In this document: one piece after another, positions 25,568 through 34,605 of the stretch
Numbering within the stretch: position 1 is the first letter of the stretch
Layout: each line of letters begins with the position of its first letter
Source of the DNA: an uncultured Flavobacteriaceae bacterium
Lineage (GTDB): Bacteria; Bacteroidota; Bacteroidia; Flavobacteriales; Flavobacteriaceae
Length of the DNA stretch: 64,000 nucleotides
NCBI GenBank assembly: GCA_947487895.1
Contig: CANKYF010000003.1
Location: 124,001-188,000 of the forward strand
Direction: 5' to 3'
The notes under the pieces: generated by a model
The model's database searches: none
The model's input: only the letters and a program-made list of their open reading frames with translations
What the model was told of the DNA's origin: nothing
Translations under genes and position numbers: made by a program

Positions 25568-25672
25568 GTCATTTCGACAGAACGAGGTACGAGTGACGAG
25601 AAATCTCATAATAAAGCTTCGTGTATATCTTCATACAAAATATATTTTGTTTTTGATAGCGTTCGGGATGAC
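25568..25672. repeat. Dispersed palindromic repeat, copy D
   Basis: Starts GTCATTTCGACAGAACGAGG and ends GCGTTCGGGATGAC. The inside segment 25614-25656 (AAGCTTCGTGTATATCTTC...) is found in reverse orientation at 26801-26843 with about two mismatches. It fills most of the 302-bp gap 25508-25809; I see nothing else there apart from the terminator before it. Confidence 0.75.
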
Positions 25673-25809
25673 ATGGATAATTAATTTTAAACGCTTAATA
25701 AATTAAAGATCAGATTTTACATATGATCTCGCATCGTACTCAAGTTAATTTATGCATTTAAACGTCCAGATCTGCACTTTTATCGTACATAAAACAAACC
25801 TAATTAATT

Positions 25810-26673
25810 ATGAAAAAAACATCCATTGCACTATTAATAGCTTTTATTAGCTTTTCGTGTGTTTCAAAGAAAAAGTACTTAGCACTACAACAAGAAAACG
25901 GTGAAATTAAAAGTGAATTATTAAAAACTAAAGTTGCTAAAGACGATTTAGAAGCTAAGTTTGATAAAATTCAAGCCAGAGTTGATACTTATAACTCTAA
26001 AATAGCATCACTTAAACAAGAAAATGATACCAAATTAGATGCTGTAGGTAATATTGCTGTAATTTCTAATGACACTAAAGTGAAAATGCGTGAGACATTA
26101 AAAAATGTGAACGCTGAAAAATTAGCAAGCGCTAAAACACTAAAGGATTCTATGAATCTTGCTGTGGCTTACAACTTAGAAAAAACAATAAGTGAGAGCA
26201 ATATGAATGACGATGATGATTTTGCAGTAAACATCAACGAAACTGTTGTCATGATTTCTATTGCTGATGATATGCTTTTTAATACAGGAAGTTATAGATT
26301 AAGTTCTAAAGCAGATAGTGTTCTTAAAAAATTAGCTGATGTTATTAATTCTGAACCAAGCTTAGATGTTATGGTTGAAGGGCACACCGATGCTAGAACA
26401 ATTAATACAGAATTTTTAGCCGATAACTGGGATTTAAGTGTAATGAGAGCAACCTCAGTAGTTCGTAAACTTCAATCAAAATATAGTGTAGCTCCAGAAA
26501 AGTTGATTGCAGCAGGTAGAAGTAGTTACCAACCTATTGCTAATAATAACTCAAAAGAAAATAGAGCTAAAAACAGACGTACAAAAATCATTATTCTACC
26601 AAACATTGATAAGTTTTTTGCTTTAATGTCTGAAAATAATAATGCTGTTGCTAACAATAATATATTAGATTAA
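25810..26673 (+). CDS. OmpA-family lipoprotein
   Basis: Protein of 287 residues. Lipoprotein signal MKKTSIALLIAFISFSC (Cys17), then a coiled coil (about 20-75, LQQENGEIKSELLKTKVAKDDLEAKF). The C-terminal OmpA domain (about 155-272) has VEGHTDART, NWDLSVMRATSVVRKLQ and ENRAKNRRTKIIILP, the peptidoglycan-binding signature. It should link the outer membrane to peptidoglycan. A Pal-like role is possible, but there are no tol genes nearby. Its own terminator follows. Confidence 0.9.
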   Translation: MKKTSIALLIAFISFSCVSKKKYLALQQENGEIKSELLKTKVAKDDLEAKFDKIQARVDTYNSKIASLKQENDTKLDAVGNIAVISNDTKVKMRETLKNVNAEKLASAKTLKDSMNLAVAYNLEKTISESNMNDDDDFAVNINETVVMISIADDMLFNTGSYRLSSKADSVLKKLADVINSEPSLDVMVEGHTDARTINTEFLADNWDLSVMRATSVVRKLQSKYSVAPEKLIAAGRSSYQPIANNNSKENRAKNRRTKIIILPNIDKFFALMSENNNAVANNNILD

Positions 26674-26696
26674 TTAATCCATTGATTTAATACCAG

Positions 26697-26727
26697 AAAA
26701 GCCACCTACCCTCATAGGTGGTTTTTT
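26697..26727 (+). terminator. Terminator after the OmpA-family gene
   Basis: GCCACCTA (26701-26708), loop CCCTCA, TAGGTGGT (26715-26722), flanked by A and T runs. Confidence 0.85.
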
Positions 26728-26785
26728 GTTTAAAATCTTGATATAAAACTATTGATAAATAGAAATTCATATAATAGAAATCGTT

Positions 26786-26934
26786 GTCATTCAGACACTG
26801 TCAAAAACAAAATATATTTTGTATGAAGATATAAGCGAAGCTTTTGAGGAAGCATCTACACTAAATAAGATGATTTCTCGTAGTTCACTTCGACTTCGCT
26901 CAGCACAACGCGTTCCTCTCTCTGTCGAAATAAC
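26786..26934. repeat. Dispersed palindromic repeat, copy E
   Basis: Starts GTCATTCAGACACTG and ends CTCTCTGTCGAAATAAC. It includes the inverted copy (26801-26843) of the segment in copy D and the string CACTTCGACTTCGCTCAGCA also typical of this family. It occupies most of the 304-bp gap 26674-26977; nothing else is seen there. Confidence 0.75.
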
Positions 26935-26977
26935 ATAGTGCTAAAATCAAATCAAGTTATGTTGAATGCTCGTTTAT

Positions 26978-27502
26978 TTATAAATCTTGTGAAACTCCTA
27001 TTAAATCTAGTTCGTTTGCAGCTTTCTTTTTAGCTTCAAATTTAGCAATATCTACTACATAGGTTTTAGATATGGTATCATGCCAACCCCTTCCTTCATC
27101 TCCTAGAAATGAAAATTGCTCAAACGGAATGATTCTTGAAAAGCTTCTTCTTAAAAAATCTGCAGCCCTAGGCGTTGACCCGTCTTCTAACACTACTTTT
27201 GTCTTTGTAATATATTTACCAATACTTCTTCCTTTAGTCAGCAATTCCAATACAAAATAAAGTATTGCTAAAACTATACTTGTTATCAATCTATCTAATA
27301 AAGGATTAGGATCTTCCTCTTCAAATACATAGGCATCTAAAGCACTAGTATCATCAGCAACTGAATAAAAAATCACACCAAAAACCAGAAATATCAGAAC
27401 AACTGTAACATATAAAATTATTAAATCAACAATATAATTAGCAAATCGATTTCCTTTTGTTGCATATAAATCTGGAGTAACTATAAAATTTTCTGAAGTC
27501 AT
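26978..27502 (-). CDS. RDD-family membrane protein
   Basis: Protein of 174 residues. RDD-type features: the Arg near the first helix (GNRFANYIVDLIILYVTVVLIFLVFG), a second hydrophobic block (LLDRLITSIVLAILYFVLELLTKG) with GRSIGKYITKTKVV, and a C-terminal GRGWHDTISKTYVV. RDD proteins are small inner-membrane proteins; some have been linked to ion transport, but the role here is unknown. Downstream of nrdA on the same strand, separated by a terminator. Confidence 0.85.
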   Translation of the reverse strand: MTSENFIVTPDLYATKGNRFANYIVDLIILYVTVVLIFLVFGVIFYSVADDTSALDAYVFEEEDPNPLLDRLITSIVLAILYFVLELLTKGRSIGKYITKTKVVLEDGSTPRAADFLRRSFSRIIPFEQFSFLGDEGRGWHDTISKTYVVDIAKFEAKKKAANELDLIGVSQDL

Positions 27503-27546
27503 ATTAACGGGTTTAATTCACAAACCTAATATAATCTTTTATTTAC

Positions 27547-27613
27547 AAAAAAAGCACCTCAAAAGAGGTGCTTTTATAAATTTGGGGGTTCCCCCTTTCG
27601 AGGGAACTACCCC
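27547..27613 (-). terminator. Two hairpins ending the nrdB-nrdA unit
   Basis: AAAAGCACCTC with GAGGTGCTTTT around an AAAA loop (27547-27576), and next to the nrdA stop a G/C-rich hairpin GGGGGTTCCC with GGGAACTACCCC (27584-27613, bulged). Confidence 0.75.
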
Positions 27614-27618
27614 AGTTC

Positions 27619-30117
27619 TTAAGATCCGCACATTAAGCAATCATCACCTTCGCCAGCCTTGGCTTGTGCAATAAGTGCTTTCATTTCTTCTGGAGACATT
27701 GGTTCTACATCTACCTCTGTAGCGGGAGTACTTTGCTTAGCAAATTTAGCGGCATTTTGTGCTGCTAACTTTTCTTTTTTAGCTTTATGTTGCGCTGTTT
27801 CAACAGTATTATCTACTTCTACTACTTCTGCAACTGGTTCTTCTTTCTTACTTGTTTGAAGCGTAAACTTAATAGCATCTACAGCACTCTTAGTACGTAA
27901 GTAATACATCCCTGTTTTTAAGCCGCTTTTCCAAGCATAAAAATGCATTGACGTTAATTTAGCCATAGTTGCACCTTCCATAAACAAATTAAGAGATTGA
28001 GATTGATCTATGAAGTAACCTCTTTGACGAGACATATCTATGATATCCTTCATACTTAACTCCCAAACAGTTTTATAAAGATCTTTAATTTCTTGAGGAA
28101 TAATATCTATACCTTGAATAGAACCATTAGCTCTCATAATATCTTGTTTAAGCGCTTCGTTCCAAAGGCCTAATTCTACTAAATCTTCTAATAAATGTTT
28201 ATTAACGACAATAAACTCACCAGACAATACACGACGTGTATAAATGTTTGATGTATAAGGCTCAAAGCACTCATTATTTCCAAGAATTTGAGATGTAGAG
28301 GCTGTTGGCATTGGTGCTACTAATAACGAGTTACGAACTCCATGTTTAAGTACTTGCTTACGTAGCTTAGCCCAGTCCCATCGTCCGCTTAATTCTTCAT
28401 CTTTAACATTCCAAAGGTTATGCTGGAATTCTCCTTTACTAATTGGAGATCCTTCATACGTTTGGTAAGCGCCATCTGCTTTTGCTTCTTCTACACTTGC
28501 TGTTACTGCAGCATAGTATAACGTTTCAAAAATCTCTTGATTTAATTTTTTAGCTTCATCACTCGTAAAAGGCATACGCAACTGAATGAACGTATCTGCC
28601 AATCCTTGCACCCCTAAACCTATAGGGCGGTGACGCATGTTTGAGTTTTCAGCTTCTTTAACAGGATAATAATTTCTATCTATTACCTTATTTAAGTTTT
28701 TAGTAACACGTTTAGTAATACGGAATAATTCTTTGTGATCAAACTCACCATTTTTAACAAACATTGGCAAAGCAATAGATGCTAAGTTACATACTGCAAC
28801 CTCATCTGGCGATGTATATTCTAAAATCTCAGTACATAAGTTTGAAGAACGAATGGTTCCTAAATTTTGTTGATTAGACTTACGGTTAGCCGAATCTTTA
28901 TACAACATGTATGGTGTACCCGTTTCAATTTGAGATTCTAATATTTTCTCCCAAAGTTCACGTGCTTTAATGGTCTTTCTTCCTTTGTTTTCTGCTTCAT
29001 ATTTTAAATATAAAGTTTCAAACGCTTCGCTATGAGCGTCTGGAAGCCCTGGACATTCATTAGGACACATTAACGTCCACTCAGCATCTTCTTCAACACG
29101 TTTCATGAATAAATCTGGAATCCACATAGCATAGAATAAATCGCGAGCACGCATTTCCTCTTTACCATGGTTTTTCTTCAAATCTAAAAAGTCAAAAATA
29201 TCTGCATGCCAAGGTTCTAAATACATTGCAAAGCTACCTTTACGCTTTCCACCACCTTGATCTACATAACGCGCCGTATCGTTAAACACACGTAACATTG
29301 GTACAATACCGTTACTTGTTCCGTTAGTTCCAGCAATATAACTTCCTGTAGCTCTAATATTATGCATAGCTAAACCAATACCTCCAGCAGATTGAGATAT
29401 TTTAGCTGTTTGCTTTAATGTATCATAAATACCATCAATGCTATCATCTTTCATTGTTAATAAAAAACATGAAGACATTTGAGGTTTTGGTGTTCCTGAG
29501 TTAAACAACGTAGGCGTTGCATGTGTAAAGTACTTTTTAGACATTAACTCATAGGTTTCTATAGCAGAATCTATATCATCTAAATGTATACCAACAGACA
29601 CACGCATTAACATGTGTTGTGGTCGTTCAGCTATTTTACCATTAAGCTTTAATAAATAAGAGCGTTCTAATGTTTTAAACCCAAAGTAATCATACCCAAA
29701 ATCACGGTTGTAAATAATAGTGGAGTCGAGACGTTCTTTATTTTCCATTATTATATTATAAACCTCATCTGATAGTAAAGGTGCATCTTTACTTGTTCTT
29801 GGATTCACGTATGTATATAAATCTTCCATAACCTCACTAAATGTCTTTTTAGTGTTTTTATGAAGGTTAGATACCGAAATTCTTGCTGCCAAACGTGCAT
29901 AATCTGGATGCGCGGTTGTCATTGTAGCGGCAATTTCTGCTGCTAAATTATCCAGTTCGCTGGTAGTGACACCATCATACAGACCTTCTATTACACGCAT
30001 GGTAACTTTTAATGGGTCTACTAATTCATTTAATCCGTAACATAGTTTTCTCACCCTAGCGGTGATTTTGTCGAACATTATTTGTTCTTTTCTGCCGTCT
30101 CTTTTAATTACATACAT
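27619..30117 (-). CDS. nrdA: Ribonucleoside-diphosphate reductase, alpha subunit (class I)
   Basis: Protein of 832 residues. It reduces ribonucleoside diphosphates to deoxy forms with the radical supplied by the beta subunit. Domains: N-terminal ATP-cone ([25 protein letters not shown]) for allosteric control, then the large catalytic barrel ([53 protein letters not shown]). The tail DDCLMCGS carries the shuttle Cys pair as CxxC, after a long Lys/Glu/Ala linker (about 755-820). The beta-subunit gene lies immediately upstream on the same strand, 174 bases away. Confidence 0.96.
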   Translation of the reverse strand: MYVIKRDGRKEQIMFDKITARVRKLCYGLNELVDPLKVTMRVIEGLYDGVTTSELDNLAAEIAATMTTAHPDYARLAARISVSNLHKNTKKTFSEVMEDLYTYVNPRTSKDAPLLSDEVYNIIMENKERLDSTIIYNRDFGYDYFGFKTLERSYLLKLNGKIAERPQHMLMRVSVGIHLDDIDSAIETYELMSKKYFTHATPTLFNSGTPKPQMSSCFLLTMKDDSIDGIYDTLKQTAKISQSAGGIGLAMHNIRATGSYIAGTNGTSNGIVPMLRVFNDTARYVDQGGGKRKGSFAMYLEPWHADIFDFLDLKKNHGKEEMRARDLFYAMWIPDLFMKRVEEDAEWTLMCPNECPGLPDAHSEAFETLYLKYEAENKGRKTIKARELWEKILESQIETGTPYMLYKDSANRKSNQQNLGTIRSSNLCTEILEYTSPDEVAVCNLASIALPMFVKNGEFDHKELFRITKRVTKNLNKVIDRNYYPVKEAENSNMRHRPIGLGVQGLADTFIQLRMPFTSDEAKKLNQEIFETLYYAAVTASVEEAKADGAYQTYEGSPISKGEFQHNLWNVKDEELSGRWDWAKLRKQVLKHGVRNSLLVAPMPTASTSQILGNNECFEPYTSNIYTRRVLSGEFIVVNKHLLEDLVELGLWNEALKQDIMRANGSIQGIDIIPQEIKDLYKTVWELSMKDIIDMSRQRGYFIDQSQSLNLFMEGATMAKLTSMHFYAWKSGLKTGMYYLRTKSAVDAIKFTLQTSKKEEPVAEVVEVDNTVETAQHKAKKEKLAAQNAAKFAKQSTPATEVDVEPMSPEEMKALIAQAKAGEGDDCLMCGS

Positions 30118-30291
30118 GTTGTTTGATACTTTTTAGGTTTCTTTCTGAATTGCTCCAGAAAATGGATTAGTTAGTTATTCTAAAAATTTGCTCTAGTGGT
30201 TAATTAGAGAATATTTAGTTAGGGTATAGTTATAAATTTGTTTGTTTATTTTCCTTTGGAAAATAATTAAGGTTCAGAAGAAAAACTCTGA

Positions 30292-31272
30292 TTAAAAATC
30301 AGCGTCAAAGCTAAATTTGTCTTTTTCTTCTTCTTTATTTAAAACACCTGCTTTTTGATATTCAGACACACGTTTTTCAAAGAAATTGGTTTTTCCTTGT
30401 AGAGAGATCATGTCCATAAAATCAAACGGATTAGACGTATTGTATACTTTATCACATCCTAATTCACTTAAAAGTCTGTCTGTAACAAACTCTAAATATT
30501 GAGTCATTAATTTAGCATTCATACCAATTAAACTAACTGGTAAAGACTCTGTTATAAATTCACGTTCTATATTAAGTGCATCTACTAAAATTTCGGTTAT
30601 TCTAGATTTAGGCACTTTATTAATTAAATGTTTTTGATGTAAATGAACTGCAAAATCACAGTGTACACCTTCATCTCTTGAGATTAACTCGTTAGAAAAT
30701 GTTAGTCCAGGCATTAACCCACGTTTTTTCAACCAGAAAATAGAACAAAAAGCTCCAGAGAAAAAGATACCTTCTACTGCTGCAAAAGCAATTAATCTTT
30801 CTGCAAAACTTGGAGACTCAATCCATTTTAAAGCCCAATCTGCTTTCTTTTTAATAGCTGGAAAATTTTCTAATGCTTTAAACAGAATATCTTTTTCTTT
30901 TTCATCTTTAACATACGTATCAATTAATAATGAATAGGTTTCACTATGAATATTTTCCATCATAATTTGGAATCCATAGAAAAATTTTGCTTCACTATAC
31001 TGTACTTCATTTACAAAGTTTTCTGCTAAATTTTCATTTACAATACCATCACTTGCAGCAAAAAATGCTAAAATGTGTTTAATAAAATAACGCTCATCAT
31101 CTGTTAACTTAGTCGCCCAATCTGTTAAATCTTGGTGTAAGTCAATTTCTTCTGCAGTCCAAAAACTAGCCTCCGATTTTTTATACCATTCCCAAATATC
31201 ATGATGTTCAATTGGAAAAATAACAAAACGATCTTTGTTTTCTTGAAGGATAGGTTCTACTGCCTGAGACAT
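30292..31272 (-). CDS. nrdB: Ribonucleoside-diphosphate reductase, beta subunit (class I)
   Basis: Protein of 326 residues. Diiron ligands can be placed at Asp44 (WTAEEIDL), Glu106 and His109 ([13 protein letters not shown]), with further Glu/His ligands later ([20 protein letters not shown]). Tyr113 in HSETYSLL is the likely radical tyrosine. The sequence resembles the eukaryote-like class Ia form. It supplies the radical to NrdA. First gene of the minus-strand nrdB-nrdA unit; the order beta before alpha is usual in Bacteroidetes. Confidence 0.96.
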   Translation of the reverse strand: MSQAVEPILQENKDRFVIFPIEHHDIWEWYKKSEASFWTAEEIDLHQDLTDWATKLTDDERYFIKHILAFFAASDGIVNENLAENFVNEVQYSEAKFFYGFQIMMENIHSETYSLLIDTYVKDEKEKDILFKALENFPAIKKKADWALKWIESPSFAERLIAFAAVEGIFFSGAFCSIFWLKKRGLMPGLTFSNELISRDEGVHCDFAVHLHQKHLINKVPKSRITEILVDALNIEREFITESLPVSLIGMNAKLMTQYLEFVTDRLLSELGCDKVYNTSNPFDFMDMISLQGKTNFFEKRVSEYQKAGVLNKEEEKDKFSFDADF

Positions 31273-31577
31273 AATTTTTTTCGATTTTTATGATTAAAAT
31301 TTAGATAATTTGTTTCCTTGTGTTGCGGATAACAAAGATTGCAAAATGATTGGTAAGTTTTATCTTTTTTATGGAAAGATTTTCAACAAGTTTTTAACAA
31401 AAACCAAAACACTGATTTTCAGAAAGTTTACAAGAAAAAACACTTAATTTTTTGATTTTCAATATATTATGTTTTTTTAAAACTCAAAAAGTTAACAAAA
31501 AAATAATAGGTTTTTAACAGAAAGAATCCTTTTAAACAAAGGGTTTTTCAGTGTTTTTATAAGATATTTTTAAGTTG
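31273..31577. other. AT-rich intergenic region upstream of nrdB
   Basis: 305 bp between nrdB and the DUF3109 gene, both on the minus strand. It is dominated by A and T runs with recurring words such as TTTTTAACA and TTTTCAACA. No gene, clear TAnnTTTG element or NrdR-type palindrome was recognised. It presumably holds the nrd promoter. Confidence 0.5.
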
Positions 31578-32141
31578 TTAAAAAGTCTTAGCAACTTTCT
31601 CTAACTCCATATACCAGTCTTCACCAAATTTTCTAATTAGAGCCTCTTTCACAAATTTATATACTGGAACTCCTAACTCTTTTCCTAACTCACAAGCATC
31701 ATCGCAAATTTGCCATCTATGATAATTTACTGCCGAAAATTCTGTGTAATCAGATACCCTAACTGGGTATAAATGACATGACACTGGTTTTTTCCAATTT
31801 ATTTCACCTTGATTATAGGCTTCTTCAATACCACACATAGCAACTTCATTTTCATCAAAGACTACATAGGCACAATCGGCATTATTAATAAGGGGTGTTT
31901 CAAGCTCTCCTTCTTCTGTAGTGATATAGGTTCCTTGCTCTTCAATAGCTTTAATGCCTTCTTCACGTAAAAATGGCTTTACTTTTGGGTAAATAGCTTC
32001 TAACATTTCAATTTCTTCTTTATCAAGTGGCGCTCCAGCATCACCATCTATACAACAAGCCCCTTTGCATGCAGACAAATTACACACAAAATCTTTCTTT
32101 ATTACCTCTTCTGAAACAATAGTTTTACCAAGTTGAAACAT
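31578..32141 (-). CDS. DUF3109 family Cys-rich protein
   Basis: Protein of 187 residues. It carries a Cys cluster CNLSACKGACC (from Cys19), further Cys in NADCAYVVF, AMCGIEEA, VSCHLYPVR and ICDDACELG, a pattern like that of zinc- or iron-sulfur-binding YkgJ-related proteins. The family is conserved in Bacteroidetes; the function is unknown. A minus-strand TATTTTTG element lies at 32162-32169, about 20 bases upstream of the ATG. Confidence 0.85.
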   Translation of the reverse strand: MFQLGKTIVSEEVIKKDFVCNLSACKGACCIDGDAGAPLDKEEIEMLEAIYPKVKPFLREEGIKAIEEQGTYITTEEGELETPLINNADCAYVVFDENEVAMCGIEEAYNQGEINWKKPVSCHLYPVRVSDYTEFSAVNYHRWQICDDACELGKELGVPVYKFVKEALIRKFGEDWYMELEKVAKTF

Positions 32142-32161
32142 ATATCTGTTTTATTAAAGTG

Positions 32162-32169
32162 CAAAAATA
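32162..32169 (-). promoter_or_regulatory. -7 element of the DUF3109 gene
   Basis: TATTTTTG on the minus strand fits TAnnTTTG and lies 20 bases before the ATG. Confidence 0.55.
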
Positions 32170-32251
32170 GAGAAACTTTAAATTTTAAATAAAGAATTTC
32201 TTGAGGCACCTCCTAAAAAGAAGGTAATAATAGTTTCTAGTAGAATTATTT

Positions 32252-32294
32252 TTAGATTCCAGTTTTGTTTTCACAGGAATGACAATTTCAATGG
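32252..32294. repeat. Short intergenic repeat F
   Basis: TAGATTCCAG, a short variable centre, then GGAATGACAATTTCAATGGA. A matching pair (TAGATTCCCG ... GGAATGACAATTTCAACGGA) occurs at 33236-33299. The ends TTCC/GGAATGAC are inverted, as in other flavobacterial GGAATGACA repeats. Confidence 0.65.
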
Positions 32295-32378
32295 AAACCC
32301 GATTCAAGTATCGAGGAATTCTTTTTCGATTAAGATTAAAATACCGACCTTTGTAATTAGAATTAATCAACCACACAT

Positions 32379-32960
32379 ATGCAATTAGTTTTTAAAGAAA
32401 TCTTTACTGCATTTATGGTATTATTTGCAGTAATAGATATTATTGGTAATATTCCAATTATTATAGATTTACGAAAAAAGGTAGGGCACATTCAAAGTGA
32501 AAAAGCATCTTTAATTGCCGGAGCCATCATGATTATTTTTCTGTTTCTAGGAAAAAGTATTCTTAACCTTATTGGTATAGATGTTAATTCTTTTGCTATT
32601 GCAGGTGCCTTTATTCTATTCTTTATTGCTTTAGAAATGATATTAGGCATCACTCTTTATAAAGAAGAAGAGAATAGCGTAATGACTGCTTCTATTTTTC
32701 CCTTAGCATTTCCATTAATTGCTGGCCCAGGTAGTTTAACTACTTTACTTTCATTAAGAGCAGAGTTTAGAGTTGAAAATATCATTATTGCCATTATACT
32801 TAACGTACTGGTTATATTTATTGTTCTTAAAACTTCTAAAAAAATAGAAGGCTTTTTAGGGCAAAACGGTATTAGTATTATTAGAAAAGTTTTTGGTGTT
32901 ATTCTTTTAGCAATTGCTGTAAAGTTATTTGCCGTAAACATTAAAGTGTTATTTAATTAA
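32379..32960 (+). CDS. MarC-family integral membrane protein
   Basis: Protein of 193 residues with about six hydrophobic helices. Family landmarks: FMVLFAVIDIIGNIPIIIDL near the start, and AFPLIAGPGSLTTLL in the middle. MarC/UPF0056 proteins are inner-membrane proteins of unsettled function, once linked wrongly to antibiotic resistance in Escherichia coli. A small membrane protein gene follows after 26 bases. Confidence 0.9.
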   Translation: MQLVFKEIFTAFMVLFAVIDIIGNIPIIIDLRKKVGHIQSEKASLIAGAIMIIFLFLGKSILNLIGIDVNSFAIAGAFILFFIALEMILGITLYKEEENSVMTASIFPLAFPLIAGPGSLTTLLSLRAEFRVENIIIAIILNVLVIFIVLKTSKKIEGFLGQNGISIIRKVFGVILLAIAVKLFAVNIKVLFN

Positions 32961-32986
32961 TTCTATTAAAAACAAGATTAAAACGA

Positions 32987-33190
32987 ATGAAAATAGCTTC
33001 TACAATTGTTATCATATTAGCCAGTATAATGGCCATATTTAACTTTACAAAAATAGATTTTAACGCACCTCTTGAAGGCGAAAGCATAACAGCTGTAATA
33101 ACAGTTTTAGCCTCTTTATGTGCTATTCTTTTAATGTCTATATTAAAAGTATCTAGACGTATTGAACAAAAAGCTAAACAACGTAAATAA
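32987..33190 (+). CDS. Small membrane protein, unknown
   Basis: Protein of 67 residues with two hydrophobic helices (about 4-24 and 33-53) and a basic tail (KVSRRIEQKAKQRK). Likely co-transcribed with the MarC gene. I do not recognise it. Confidence 0.7.
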   Translation: MKIASTIVIILASIMAIFNFTKIDFNAPLEGESITAVITVLASLCAILLMSILKVSRRIEQKAKQRK

Positions 33191-33235
33191 AGATTTTTAA
33201 TTTTTGCCTACAATTTAAATTCGAAATCTTTATTT

Positions 33236-33299
33236 TAGATTCCCGCTGGAGTTTATCTTGAGCGATAGTCCAAAAGACGGGAATGACAATTTCAACGGA
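33236..33299. repeat. Short intergenic repeat G
   Basis: Second copy of the element at 32252-32294, with a longer centre. The inner ends (TCCCG / CGGGA) are inverted. The two copies flank the MarC gene and its small partner. Confidence 0.65.
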
Positions 33300-33334
33300 T
33301 ACATTGAGCAAACCTCAATGAATACTATTTCAAT

Positions 33335-33943
33335 ATGTTTGATACTTTAATTATTGGTGGCGGTGCTGCAGGTTTATCTTGCGCTTTAGTATTAGGTTCT
33401 GCTAAAGAAAAACCTTTTGCCAAAGAAAAACGCATTGGCATTATTGTTCATCAAAAAACATCACATTTACAAAATGCTTTATTTAATAACGTTCTTGGAT
33501 TAACGCCAGGCACTACTGGTGCTTCTATTTTAGAAAATGGCAAACAACAATTAACCAACTTATATCCTCAGATAGAACAAATTGACAAAGAAAAGGTTTT
33601 AGCCATCACAAAATCTAAAGATGGTTTTGAGGTAAAAACTAATAAAAATACTTACCAAGCTAAAATAGTTGTGATTACTGTTGGTTACACTAATTTAATG
33701 CGCATTAAAGGCTTAGAACAATATATTAAACCTCATCCAAGAGCTGCCATTGAAAAAGACCGAATTTGGTTAAAAAATACAGATCATTTAATTGAAGATA
33801 ATTTATATGTTGCAGGTTCTCTTGCAGGTTGGCGTAGCCAATTCGCTATAGCTTCTGGTAGTGGTGCACATGTAGCTACAGATATTTTAACACTTTGGAA
33901 TAACGGAAAGCATACTAAAGTGCATGATAAGATTGAATCTTAA
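33335..33943 (+). CDS. Short FAD-dependent oxidoreductase of thioredoxin-reductase type
   Basis: Protein of 202 residues. N-terminal FAD-binding MFDTLIIGGGAAGLSCALVLG (GxGxxG) and a C-terminal FAD motif (IEDNLYVAGSLAGWRSQFAIASGSGAHVA) like thioredoxin reductase. It is much shorter than TrxR (about 310) because the central NADPH domain with the CxxC is missing. Similar short proteins occur in other bacteria; partner and substrate are unknown. Converges on the globin gene. Confidence 0.8.
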   Translation: MFDTLIIGGGAAGLSCALVLGSAKEKPFAKEKRIGIIVHQKTSHLQNALFNNVLGLTPGTTGASILENGKQQLTNLYPQIEQIDKEKVLAITKSKDGFEVKTNKNTYQAKIVVITVGYTNLMRIKGLEQYIKPHPRAAIEKDRIWLKNTDHLIEDNLYVAGSLAGWRSQFAIASGSGAHVATDILTLWNNGKHTKVHDKIES

Positions 33944-33962
33944 AATAAGTCTGCAAAACTAA

Positions 33963-33990
33963 AAAAGCAGGGATATTACCTGCTTTTGTA
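33963..33990. terminator. Bidirectional terminator
   Basis: AAAAGCAGG (33963-33971) with CCTGCTTTT (33979-33987) between convergent genes. Confidence 0.82.
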
Positions 33991-34007
33991 TTTCATTAAG
34001 AGTTTAT

Positions 34008-34481
34008 TTACCAAAATTTCCACCAAGGTTTTGATTCGCTTGTAGAAACTGCTTCTGGCTTACTAGGTATTTCAACTTTACTTGCTGCATCTTTCATAGT
34101 CGTTGCTAAAAGCGTATAAACTTCCACCCAAGCATCTTTAACCTCAGACGTAAAACCTTCTCCTAAACCTGTTTCTAAGGTATAAATAAGTGCACTACCA
34201 ACAGTATCATAATGACTGTCTTCAACACCATATCCTACGTGGTTTCTACCAAGATTTTGTACAGCTGGAACAATAGCTTCTAAATTATTTAATCCGTTTA
34301 CTGCAGTGCCTATCATTGTCATTAATTTAGCGCCCTGTTCTTTCATATCACCTTTAAACAAAGGTTTTAATTTTGGGTCTAACTCAAATAACTTATCATA
34401 GAAAATTTCTGCAGCCTTATCTGCAATTGGAACTACTTTCTCAAACGTTCCTTGAACCAACTCAATAGTTTTAGCTTCCAT
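34008..34481 (-). CDS. Single-domain bacterial globin
   Basis: Protein of 157 residues. Globin fold with Phe42 (LKPLFKGDM, CD1) and proximal His81 (GRNHVGYGV, F8). Similar to the globin domain of flavohaemoglobins and Vitreoscilla haemoglobin but with no reductase domain. A Pro/Ser/Lys tail ends in KPWWKFW. Probably binds O2 or NO in the cytoplasm; no denitrification or NO-response genes are nearby. A TAGTTTTG element (34523-34530, minus strand) lies about 40 bases upstream. Confidence 0.88.
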   Translation of the reverse strand: MEAKTIELVQGTFEKVVPIADKAAEIFYDKLFELDPKLKPLFKGDMKEQGAKLMTMIGTAVNGLNNLEAIVPAVQNLGRNHVGYGVEDSHYDTVGSALIYTLETGLGEGFTSEVKDAWVEVYTLLATTMKDAASKVEIPSKPEAVSTSESKPWWKFW

Positions 34482-34522
34482 ATATTAGATTTTGTTTCTA
34501 ATTGTAAATCAATAATTGCAAG

Positions 34523-34530
34523 CAAAACTA
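34523..34530 (-). promoter_or_regulatory. -7 element of the globin gene
   Basis: TAGTTTTG on the minus strand fits TAnnTTTG; 41 bases before the ATG. No clear -33 TTG. Confidence 0.5.
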
Positions 34531-34605
34531 CATGCTATTTAAAAATTTAAATATGGATAATCGCAGTAAAAAATATGATTAATGGCAGGCTTAAAATAAG
34601 GGTTC

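Noticed and set aside
31273-31577. Possible replication-origin-like region (TTTTCAACA and TTTTTAACA words)
   Set aside because: The words do not match TTATCCACA, no dnaA or dnaN gene is near, and the composition is simply AT-rich.
32185-32376. 63-codon open frame on the minus strand before marC
   Set aside because: It runs through the repeated element at 32252-32294; composition is not protein-like and no start signal is evident.
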